A DNA stretch of 55,704 bases, taken from the NCBI GenBank assembly GCA_012270865.1, contig JAAXHL010000215.1, forward strand, positions 1-55,704. Direction: 5' to 3'. Both the position numbers and the translations under genes were made by a program. How positions within the stretch are numbered: position 1 is the first letter of the stretch; each line of letters starts with the position of its first letter. This document shows positions 25,966 to 34,450 of the stretch, piece by piece. Under the pieces are notes generated by a model, which searched no databases, was not told the origin of the DNA, and saw only the letters and a list, made by a program, of their open reading frames with translations. The stretch comes from Candidatus Poribacteria bacterium (GTDB lineage Bacteria > Poribacteria > WGA-4E > WGA-3G).

Positions 25966-28026
25966 ATGCGGCGCAGAAGCATTTTGTTTCGATCGGCTAT
26001 TATCGTCAGTGTTCTTACCGGTATATTTATTCTTTTTACGGTGCGCCGATTAAATATTGATCACCCGCGTCCATCCGCTCGGACAGTTGAAATTCCTGAT
26101 GAAATTCGGCAGAAATTCGCAAAATCACCGGGCGCGCCTGAACCTATCGCAACAGCAAATCACGGTAGTAATATTAAAACTGTCGCATTCTCACCTATCA
26201 ACCCTTCTCTCATTGTGAGCGTTTCTAACATCGGTCGTGCAAGAAAAAAAATAAAGTTGTGGGATTTAAACGATACAAGCGAACCTATAACAGTACTCGC
26301 CGGTGATGCTTTCGCTTTTTCGCCAGATGGCAAATTCCTTGCACTTACCGGATGGTCGAGAGGCATAAGATTGTGGTCTATAAATGAGCAAAAATCTGTC
26401 AATATCTTCGGTGGAACCAGTTATGCACCAATCGCATTCTCACCTGATGGACAGTGGATTGCCAGCCGAGAACACCGTGTGAAATTATGGAATATCCGCA
26501 CGCCGAATACAATCGTTGAAGGACCCTCCTTATCCCACGCAGCATGGGTGGATCAATTTATCTTTTCACCCGACAGCAAGTTCCTTGCCGCTATAGGCGG
26601 CATCAACGACGATGTGACCATCTGGGATGTAGAAAGTCTACAGACCATCAAAAAAATAAAATCGGACACACAACGGATCAACGCGATTGCATTTTCACCT
26701 GACGCTGAGAATCCGCTCTTTGCACTTGCCGACGATGATAAGAAAATCGAGTTATATACCCTACCGGATTGGCACCTCCATACCACAATCTCAGCATCCT
26801 ATATCTACGATCTCGTTTTTATGCCCGATGGGAAGACACTTGTGAGTACGGGGATTAACGAAGTAGAATTCTGGTCTATTGAGGATGGCATCCGTATCGC
26901 TGCATCGAAAGAGCACAAGAGATGGTCTAATTCTGTAGCACTCTCAACCGACGGCACCAAACTCGCAAGTGGCGATAACGAGGGCGTTTTACGTGTTTGG
27001 AACACTTCATCATATCTGGATCCACAGAAACCTGCCTCCAAAGATACCGTGCAGATCATCTATTTTCTTCCCAGTGACCGCGCAGCTCAACCAGATATCA
27101 CCAAGAAATTGGACGCATTGATAAAGGAAGTCCAACAGTTTTACGCTGACCAGATGGAGCACCACGGATTCGGTAGAAAAACTTTTACTTTTGAGAAAAA
27201 CGAGGACGGCAGCGCGAAGATATATCTTGTGGAAGGGCAGTACACAGACGCTTACTATCGTAAAGATACCCCTACAAAAGTTGATCGCGAAATATATGAA
27301 CGGTTTGACGAGTCAAAAAACATCCATCTCATGGTTGTGGACATCAGTAGCGAAAAAATTAATAATCGTCGTGAAAATGTAACTGGGGTGGGCGGCGTTA
27401 CCTCATTTAGATTTGAATATGAAAAGCACCTGCGGACGGCACGAACAGGCGATGCCACCGTCCCAGCATCAGGCAGAGGTCTTGATTGGGAAACGATCGC
27501 GCATGAACTCGGCCACGCCTTCGGTCTACAACACGATTTTCGGGACGCAAGTTATTTGATGTCCTATGGTAAAACCGCGGAACGCTTGTCCCAAATCAGT
27601 GCTGAATGGCTCGATAAAAACCGGTTCTTTAATCCCGGTCAACTGTTCTTTGATGAACCAGCAACAATTGAGATAACCGTCCCCGCACGCAGTCCTTCTG
27701 AGTCAACGATTCTCCAGTTTCATCTCACAGATGCTGACGGTCTGCATCAAGCGATGTTGCTAATTCGTCCAACCACAGACACACCGCCCCCCGGATACCA
27801 AGTAGGTAAAAATCCAGATGAAAATAAGAAACGTTGGCAAACGAAACAGAAAGGGAAATCTTTCGTGTTACACGACTACCGCTCCTTGAATGCCAAAAAA
27901 GAGGCGACTATTGAATTCAACCTACCAGAACCGAATCAGAACAGTGTTAAGCTTCAGGTTATTGACCTACACGGCAACATCACATTTCGGATATTTAACC
28001 TCAAAGAGATAAGCAGAACAAAATAA
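25966..28026 (+). CDS. membrane-anchored WD40 propeller fused to a metzincin-like protease (A1)
   Basis: This 686-residue protein has four parts. Residues 8-27 form an uncleaved signal anchor or signal peptide, so the rest lies outside the cytoplasm. Seven WD40-like blades follow (about 55-350), each with an FSPDG-type strand and a closing W-D/N pair such as IKLWDLND. A linker domain comes next (GFGRKTFTFEKN), then a zinc-protease domain with HELGHAFGLQH: H513, E514, H517, G520 and H523 match HExxHxxGxxH, and YLMSYG is a Met-turn. The last part is a beta-rich C-terminal domain. It should be an active envelope metalloprotease carrying a propeller. Related proteins are known to me from Poribacteria, with no defined substrate. 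A strong AAGGAG precedes the ATG. It is the only family member here with an intact zinc site. Confidence 0.85.
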   Translation: MRRRSILFRSAIIVSVLTGIFILFTVRRLNIDHPRPSARTVEIPDEIRQKFAKSPGAPEPIATANHGSNIKTVAFSPINPSLIVSVSNIGRARKKIKLWDLNDTSEPITVLAGDAFAFSPDGKFLALTGWSRGIRLWSINEQKSVNIFGGTSYAPIAFSPDGQWIASREHRVKLWNIRTPNTIVEGPSLSHAAWVDQFIFSPDSKFLAAIGGINDDVTIWDVESLQTIKKIKSDTQRINAIAFSPDAENPLFALADDDKKIELYTLPDWHLHTTISASYIYDLVFMPDGKTLVSTGINEVEFWSIEDGIRIAASKEHKRWSNSVALSTDGTKLASGDNEGVLRVWNTSSYLDPQKPASKDTVQIIYFLPSDRAAQPDITKKLDALIKEVQQFYADQMEHHGFGRKTFTFEKNEDGSAKIYLVEGQYTDAYYRKDTPTKVDREIYERFDESKNIHLMVVDISSEKINNRRENVTGVGGVTSFRFEYEKHLRTARTGDATVPASGRGLDWETIAHELGHAFGLQHDFRDASYLMSYGKTAERLSQISAEWLDKNRFFNPGQLFFDEPATIEITVPARSPSESTILQFHLTDADGLHQAMLLIRPTTDTPPPGYQVGKNPDENKKRWQTKQKGKSFVLHDYRSLNAKKEATIEFNLPEPNQNSVKLQVIDLHGNITFRIFNLKEISRTK

Positions 28027-28036
28027 CGAGGCTAAT

Positions 28037-29242
28037 ATGCAATTCAAAAAACTGTTTTTGTTGTTCATCGTATCGATTGTTGTTCTCGGTCTCTTGGGAT
28101 TTGCTATCTGGTACCGGTGGAACACTGATCAGAAATTAGCACAACAACGAATTCCAACGATTACACCGATTGCCGAGTTTAACCACGGAGAGCCTTGGAT
28201 TAGAGATGTCGCAATTTCTCCTGTCAATCCAAATCTGATTGCAAGCGTTGGTAAGCGCAACGTTGTAAAGGTGTGGAACAGGAATAGTCCAGACGCTCCA
28301 ATGCTGACACTGACCGACCATCCCGGTAGAGAAAATGGTTGGGCAAGCATAAGTATTGACTATATCGCGTTTTCGCCAACAGGTGAATGGCTTGCCAGTA
28401 AAGATTTTTGGAACCTCGTCTTCTGGGATGTGTCTTCGAGTAAGCAAATTAATACCTTTGAGAGCGCGGCTGGAGCAGCTGCTGTTTCACCAGATGGACA
28501 TCTGCTCGCAACAGCCTCTCGGGATGTCAGACTTTGGGATGTCCGGAACCTGGAGGATATAAAAGCGATAGTCATATTACCAGCGAAGATGGGAAGACAA
28601 CCACTGTCACACGAAGAGGTATGGTCAGGCCGCCATGACGTTGAAACAGCCAATCAGTCCTATCGCGTGATTGACTTTTCATCGGATGGAAAGTGGATCG
28701 CCGCCGCTGGGAGCATGTACGATGTTGAGAAGAAAATATTTCGAGGTATGGTGAAAGTCTGGGATTTACAACACAGGCAACTTGTCAAAATCTTTCCAAG
28801 AGCACTTCCAAAAGGTGTTGAATTTCAAACTAACACAGAGTACAACGATATCCGATCTATTAGTTTCTCTCCAGACAACCGCTTTTTTGCGAGTATAGGT
28901 TCGTATGGATATACGATATGGACCCTCCCCGAGTGGCACATTTACTGCAATGTACACGCGCAATACAACAGCAAGGGATTTGTTAGCGGTGGCGATAAAA
29001 ACACCCATACCGGTGGATACACGCAATTCTTCAGCGATTTAGCCTTTTCACCTGATGGTAAAATGTACGCAGTTGCCGATGGATCAGTAACTCTCTGGTC
29101 AATAGAGAGTACTACCCCTATTGCCCTACTTTTGGGCAATCCTTTTGTTATGACCTTCTCACAAGATGGCAACACACTTGTCGGTGGAGGCATAGATGGC
29201 GTTGTCCGGCTTTGGGATGTAGGAGGGCTACATGAAAAATAA
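28037..29242 (+). CDS. membrane-anchored WD40 propeller protein without protease domain (B1)
   Basis: The 401 residues start with a signal anchor (LFLLFIVSIVVLGLLGFAIW) and contain seven blades, for example IAFSPTGEWLASKDFWNLVFWD, AVSPDGHLLATASRDVRLWD and a final TFSQDGNTLVGGGIDGVVRLWD. The protein ends directly after the seventh blade, so it is a propeller only. It starts 10 bases after A1. Its stop overlaps the ATG of A2 by 11 bases (29232-29242), and the end of a former copy overlaps A3 in just the same way, so B and the following A protein are probably co-translated in pairs. A scaffold or sensor role beside the protease is likely but unproven. Confidence 0.85.
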   Translation: MQFKKLFLLFIVSIVVLGLLGFAIWYRWNTDQKLAQQRIPTITPIAEFNHGEPWIRDVAISPVNPNLIASVGKRNVVKVWNRNSPDAPMLTLTDHPGRENGWASISIDYIAFSPTGEWLASKDFWNLVFWDVSSSKQINTFESAAGAAAVSPDGHLLATASRDVRLWDVRNLEDIKAIVILPAKMGRQPLSHEEVWSGRHDVETANQSYRVIDFSSDGKWIAAAGSMYDVEKKIFRGMVKVWDLQHRQLVKIFPRALPKGVEFQTNTEYNDIRSISFSPDNRFFASIGSYGYTIWTLPEWHIYCNVHAQYNSKGFVSGGDKNTHTGGYTQFFSDLAFSPDGKMYAVADGSVTLWSIESTTPIALLLGNPFVMTFSQDGNTLVGGGIDGVVRLWDVGGLHEK

Positions 29243-31306
29243 AAAATTGTTACTATTGTTCGTGATTTTGGCTATAGTTGTTGGGGGCGTGGTATTTTTC
29301 AATGTGCGTTCACAGTATCAGACTCTGGACCCGCAGAAACTCGCGAAGCTCCCCGAAAAACCTACTCTCGTTACGGCGTTTAACCACGGTCCGAGTCCTA
29401 TTAACTCCGTGGCATTTTTACCGGTCAATGCCTCTCTTGTTGCAAGTGCAGGTAGGGACGGAATCATAAAGTTGTGGAACACAAACAACACTAAGGATCT
29501 AGTAGTAACTCTCAAACACCCCGTAAACTACGATTATACACATCTCGATTGTTCTATCAACTTTTCACCTGATGGCGAACTGCTGGCGAGTATAGGCAAT
29601 GGCGCGGACCTCATTTTGTGGGATGTCGTTTCAGGAAAAAAAGTTAACACTATTAAGGGCAATTTTGGATCTTTTTCCTTTTCGCCAGACAGAAATCACT
29701 TGGCGACATCCTATAAGTATGGAAAGGAAGTGAAACTCTGGAATATTCGGAATCCAAAGAAAATTACTAAAGTGGCTACCCTACCCTTCAATGAAGCAAA
29801 AAGAGTCAACAGTTATACATGTACAGTGGACATTTCTCCCGATGGTGAATTGATTGCTGTCGGATACGCGAACGGAACAGTGAACGTTTGGAATCTACAA
29901 AATAAACAACATGTAAAAACCTTGAAAACGACTTTTGCGGACATGGAGATTCTCAAGTTTTCACCAGACAACCGATTCTTGGTATGTAGTGGTCCTGAGG
30001 GTTACATGCGTGACGGTATCCACTATAAAGGGCACGTTGCTATGCGCTATATTATGTGGTCATTACTTGATTGGCAACGCCACAGCGAGGTGCAAAATGG
30101 GTATATTGAAAGTTTTGCGGTTTCGCCCGATGGAAAAATGTGTGCTCGGGCAAATACGTATCTTGGGTTTCCTTCTGGCAGAGGCGTAGAAATTTGGTCA
30201 ACTACAAGTGGAGCAACGATTACTTCACTACCGACGAAGGCGCGGGATATTGCCTTTTCACCCGATGGGAAAATGCTTGCAAGTGCTGGTGAAGATGGCG
30301 TTCTCCGTTTGTGGGAATTTACACCGCAGCAGATAGAGTATACCACTACGCCTGCTGATGTCATACGGATAGTTTACCTCCTGCCAGAAAATAAAGAACC
30401 ACGATTAGGTATTGCTAAGAAACTCGACAAATCAATAAAAAAGGTTCAAGGCTTCTATGCCAAAGAGATGGAACGCCACGGATTCGGTAGAAAAACTTTT
30501 AGATTTGAAACGGATCAAAACGGGAGAGCAAAAATTTATTTTCTCAAAGAAGGAGAAATTATACATTATGATATGTCAAACGATATCTGGCTTGCAGTAG
30601 CAGACGACCTTCCAAGCTCCATTTCTTGGGGACAGCAAATAATCATTGCTGGTCATAATCAGACATTTCCTTACGTTAACAATAATGCAGGCAGGGTCAA
30701 AGACAATATCTCGATGGACAGAATTAAAGGCACTTTTCATGGTAAACTCGAATTTTATCGCGCTAAAACTTTCAATTGGAAAACTGTCGCGTATAGAGTT
30801 AGGGAGGCATTCGGTTTGGCCTATGATGAGTTTACGTATGAGCCAGACGCTTTGAAACGCCTTTTGTCGCGTGTAAACAATATGATGCCTTGGGAACAGA
30901 CAGAGAGAAATTGTCAAAGTGTGAAGCCGAATGGTTAAACAAGAGTCGTTTCTTTAACCCAAACCAACCCTTCTTTGATAAACCCCCGACGATAGATATG
31001 AATGTATTTCCAATGGATGCCATAGGTTCGCGACGCTTCCAATTTGAGGTTGCAGATGAAGATGGGATACATCAAGTCCAACTGTTTGTATCAAAAAGAA
31101 TTCGGTCCCGGGGTATGAGCTGGACAAAGGAGTTTCATGAAGAATGTCGTCTGCTAAACGGTAAAAAGGCGGCTACAGTTGAATTTGAGATAACTGATAC
31201 TGCTGTCAAGAGAGTGAGACTCCAGATGATTGATGCACTCGGCAACACAGCATCGCGAAAATCCAAAATTAAGGACGAGACACCAGAATCGCTGGAGAAG
31301 CCTTAA
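29232..31306 (+). pseudogene. WD40-protease paralogue with a -1 frameshift and lost zinc site (A2)
   Basis: The first frame (29232-30938, 568 residues) has a signal anchor, seven blades, the RHGFGRKTFRF linker and a protease-like region, then ends abnormally in CQSVKPNG. The second frame from about 30890 continues with LSKCEAEWLNKSRFFNPNQP and the C-terminal beta domain to 31306. Alignment with A3 shows 17 bases here between TGG and TTG where A3 has 18 (to its TTA), so one base has been lost in the purine-rich run near 30895-30912. Restored, the protein would have about 691 residues. The zinc motif is gone in any case: A1's H513, E514, H517 and H523 correspond to Y521, R522, E525 and Y531. 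Unless a sequencing error or programmed shift explains it, this is a truncated pseudoprotease. Confidence 0.75.
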
Positions 31307-31320
31307 TTTAATCAGAAAGG

Positions 31321-31665
31321 AAATCACATGCCGAGTGGTACATCCATTGCGATGTACGCGCACAAACCGCTAACCAACCGACATCTTTTTCACTCGAGGA
31401 CCGGACACAAATCGGCATCGATGTCGGCGAACCCGTTCAATTTTTTGAAGATTTGGCGTTCTCGCCTGACGGTAAAATGTACGCAGTTGCAGAGAATAGG
31501 ACAGTAACCCTCTACGCAACTGAAAGTGTTACCCCTATCGCCTTACTGAAGGGTGGTAGATTTTTAAACATAGTGAGGTTCTCACAGGATGGCAGTAGAC
31601 TTGTCGGTGGAGGCGGAAATGGTATTGTCCAGCTTTGGGATATAGGAGAATTATATGAAAAGTAA
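31321..31665 (+). pseudogene. remnant of a second propeller-only gene (B2')
   Basis: One frame is open across this stretch without a start codon and matches the last third of B1: EWYIHCDVRAQ corresponds to EWHIYCNVHAQ, followed by LAFSPDGKMYAVAENRTVTL and IVQLWDIGELYEK. The first two-thirds of the gene are missing. An AAAGGAAATCACATG looks like a start, but that ATG is in another frame. The stop overlaps the ATG of A3 by 11 bases as B1 does with A2. It may survive because it carries the ribosome-binding region of A3 (TAGGAGAATTAT). Confidence 0.8.
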
Positions 31666-33718
31666 AACCGTTCTTGTATCACTCATTCTTGTCGCAATAA
31701 TAGGTGTCGGTTTGGTAGCATATTTCGTCTCACGTCCACAACAACAGCCGCTTCCACAACAATTCGCGAAGCTTCCGGAGAAACCGTCCCTCATAGCAGA
31801 ATTTCATCATGGACCCCGCATTTTGTCTGTAGCGTTTTCACCCACTGATCCATCTCTTATTGCCAGTGTTGATGAAAACGGCACCATAAAGTTGTGGGAC
31901 AGAAACAACACTAAAGAGCCAGTAAAAATTCTGAGTCACCCCGGTGGGTATGTTTCCATCGACTTCTCCCCGAGAGGGGAATTGCTTGCGAGTTCCGGTT
32001 TCGGAACGCTTGTCCTATGGGATGTGGCTTTAGGAAAAAAGATCAATTCTCTTGAGAATTCCTACCGTGAGTTCGCCTTTTCTCCCGACGGGCAACAACT
32101 CGCAACAGTTCGCAATAGGGTGAAACTTTGGGATATTCGGAATCCAAAGGAAATCACCGAAGTGGCTACTTTACCTTTCAATGAAGCAGAACGAGTCAAC
32201 AGTTGGGCATGCGCCGTAGACATCTCGCCAGACGGAAAATTGATCGCTACCGGATACGCGCACGGGACCATCAACGTTTGGAATCTACAGGCCAAACAAC
32301 TCGTGAAAACCTTAAAAACATCTCTGTCGGATGGGGGATTTCTCAAATTCTCTCCAGATAACAAATTCTTGGTAAGTGGAGGTCCTGAGGAGTACATCAG
32401 CAACAACAAATATTGGAAAAGTAACAGTCCGTACGGCTACATTATATGGGAATTACCGGAGTGGCAACGCTATGGAGAGGTGCAACGGGGAAACGTAGAC
32501 AATTTGGTGTTCTCCCCTGATGGAAAAATGTGTGCGTTGGCAAATTCTCACACTTTTTACGGAAGGGGTACGGAAATCTGGTCAACTGCGACTGGCGCGC
32601 CAATCACATCATTACCGATAGGAGCGCGGGATGTGTCGTTTTCACACGATGGGAATATGCTCGCCGCTGGTGGCGAAGATGGCGTTCTCCGTTTGTGGAA
32701 ACTTACACCCCAGCAATTAGCATACGCAACCACTCCCAACGATGTCATACGGATTATTTATGTCTTACCGAAAGGCAAAGAACCTCCGTCGAACATAACA
32801 GCAAAACTTGATAAATCTATAAGAGAAGTTCAAAACTTCTATGCCACAGAGATGGAACGCCACGGATTCGGCAGGAAAACGTTTACTTTTGAAACCGATG
32901 AAAGTGGCAAAGCCAAAATTTATCTTCTTGAGGAGCAACAGGTTGCCAATTTTGATATATTGAAGCAACAGATCCCAGACTTTGATTTGTCAAACGATAT
33001 CTGGCTCACAATTGTTGAAGAAGGCGCGAACTTTCCGGGCGGAATCTCCCACGGTTACAATCATAGATTTCTGTATCCTACCAATCATGGAGTGACTTCG
33101 GGAAACAACATCTCGGAAGATATGGTAAACGGAATGACCCACGGAAAACTTGTTTTGCTCCTTGCTGCCAATGGTGAATTTGATTGGAAAGTTACAGCAT
33201 ACGAACTTAAGTATGCGTTTGCCTGTAACATACATCCCTATATGCGGTCCTGGATATACGGTTCTGGATACACTTTCTTGTACTACAATGAACCAAACGC
33301 GTTAAAGCGTTTTCTTATACGTGTTAACGGTATGAAACCGTGGGGGAAAGGTTGGGTGCAATTATCTAAATGTGAAGCCGAATGGTTGAACAGAAGCCGT
33401 TTTTTTAACCCAAACCAACCTTTCTTTGATAAACGCCCTGGAATTGGGATGCGTGTGTCCAAACCGGATGCAAAAAATTCGCGACGTTTTCAATTTGAGG
33501 TTACAGATCAAGATGGGATACATCAAGTCCAACTGTTTGTAGATGTTAGTGAAAAACCGTGGAGCATCAGAAAAAAAATTCAAGATTGTCAAATACTAAG
33601 CGGTAGAACAGAATCAATGGTTGAATTTGAAGTATCTAATCCCGAAATAAAAAAAGTTGAACTTCGGATGATTGACATGTATGGAAACATCGCATGGCGA
33701 GAGTTCAAAATAAAATAA
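31655..33718 (+). CDS. WD40 propeller fused to an inactive metzincin-like domain (A3, pseudoprotease)
   Basis: The 687-residue protein is intact and closely related to A2: signal anchor (TVLVSLILVAIIGVGLVAYF), seven WD40 blades (about residues 55-355), the RHGFGRKTFTFETDESG linker, a protease-like domain and the C-terminal beta domain with PSIGMR-like and LRMIDMYGNIAWREF motifs. In the zinc motif Y516 and Y520 stand where His ligands belong, G becomes A, and only the Glu (E517) remains, so it cannot bind zinc in the usual way. The rest is well kept, which suggests selection for a non-catalytic role such as binding the substrate or partnering A1. It is preceded by the overlapping remnant B2'. 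Confidence 0.85.
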   Translation: MKSKTVLVSLILVAIIGVGLVAYFVSRPQQQPLPQQFAKLPEKPSLIAEFHHGPRILSVAFSPTDPSLIASVDENGTIKLWDRNNTKEPVKILSHPGGYVSIDFSPRGELLASSGFGTLVLWDVALGKKINSLENSYREFAFSPDGQQLATVRNRVKLWDIRNPKEITEVATLPFNEAERVNSWACAVDISPDGKLIATGYAHGTINVWNLQAKQLVKTLKTSLSDGGFLKFSPDNKFLVSGGPEEYISNNKYWKSNSPYGYIIWELPEWQRYGEVQRGNVDNLVFSPDGKMCALANSHTFYGRGTEIWSTATGAPITSLPIGARDVSFSHDGNMLAAGGEDGVLRLWKLTPQQLAYATTPNDVIRIIYVLPKGKEPPSNITAKLDKSIREVQNFYATEMERHGFGRKTFTFETDESGKAKIYLLEEQQVANFDILKQQIPDFDLSNDIWLTIVEEGANFPGGISHGYNHRFLYPTNHGVTSGNNISEDMVNGMTHGKLVLLLAANGEFDWKVTAYELKYAFACNIHPYMRSWIYGSGYTFLYYNEPNALKRFLIRVNGMKPWGKGWVQLSKCEAEWLNRSRFFNPNQPFFDKRPGIGMRVSKPDAKNSRRFQFEVTDQDGIHQVQLFVDVSEKPWSIRKKIQDCQILSGRTESMVEFEVSNPEIKKVELRMIDMYGNIAWREFKIK

Positions 33719-33773
33719 ATCCAAAACTATACCAACCCTCTAAAGAACCTTAAAACTGATATAAGGAGCGTAC

Positions 33774-34286
33774 ATGCCGAAAAAAATCGCCATCTTCCCT
33801 GCGAGTTTTGACCCCGTCACAAACGGACACGTTGACCTCATTGACCGGATTTGCAACCTCAGTATCTTTGACGAACTGATCGTTGCGATCGGTGTGAACC
33901 CTGCGAAACCCGCACGTTTCACGCTTGAGGAACGCACAGAAATACTTCAAACCGTCATTCAACCGTATCCGCAAGCCACAATTGATGACTATACCGGGTT
34001 GACAGTCCATTACGCGCAAACACGCGGCGCGTGTGCTATCATCCGTGGGCTACGTGAAATCTCGGATTTCGAGTGGGAATTCAAAATGGCACGGATGAAC
34101 CAGCAAATCGCGCCAGACATTGATACACTCTTCATGATGGCGAACACACAGTACGCACATGTGAGCTCAACGCTCGTAATGGAAGTCGTGCAGATGGCAC
34201 AACGAAAACTAAACAAGGAAAAATTGAGAGAGATGGTACCAGAAATTGTGATAGAATTTATCAAGAAAAAATTTGATGTCCTGTAA
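33774..34286 (+). CDS. coaD: phosphopantetheine adenylyltransferase
   Basis: CoaD transfers AMP from ATP to 4'-phosphopantetheine in the fourth step of coenzyme A synthesis. The 170 residues fit the family. The nucleotidyltransferase signature is seen at the N-terminus (FPASFDPVTNGHVDLIDR with the GH of the HxGH-type site), then RGLREISDFEWEFKMARMNQ and TQYAHVSSTLVMEV, the substrate-binding and C-terminal motifs. ATAAGGAGCGTAC gives a strong ribosome-binding site. It follows the WD40 cluster by 55 bases but is functionally unrelated to it. Confidence 0.95.
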   Translation: MPKKIAIFPASFDPVTNGHVDLIDRICNLSIFDELIVAIGVNPAKPARFTLEERTEILQTVIQPYPQATIDDYTGLTVHYAQTRGACAIIRGLREISDFEWEFKMARMNQQIAPDIDTLFMMANTQYAHVSSTLVMEVVQMAQRKLNKEKLREMVPEIVIEFIKKKFDVL

Positions 34287-34289
34287 ATA

Positions 34290-34450
34290 GTTGTCAGTCA
34301 TCAGTTGTCAGTTGTCAGAAGGCTTGTTGTAGCAGTGACAGAAAATGTTCCCGACACAAGACCGTAACCGACAACTGCGTATTGTTAACTGACAACCACT
34401 GAAAACTGAAAGGTTTTTCGCAGAAAAACCGTACTGAAAACTGACAACTA
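34290..34450. repeat. CAGTTGTCAG-type direct repeats and a hairpin
   Basis: The spacer between convergent coaD and the TonB receptor gene is built of words such as GTCAGTTGTCAG, CTGACAACCACTGAAAACTG and CTGAAAACTGACAACT in both orientations, plus the hairpin GGTTTTT-CGCAG-AAAAACC near 34411-34429. Such patches of TCAGTTGTCAG are typical low-complexity intergenic repeats. The hairpin could act as a bidirectional terminator. Confidence 0.5.

Noticed and set aside
31328..31480. ATG at 31328 with AAAGGAAATCAC upstream as a gene start.
   Set aside because: It is out of frame with the propeller homology of B2' and its frame codes for nothing recognisable.
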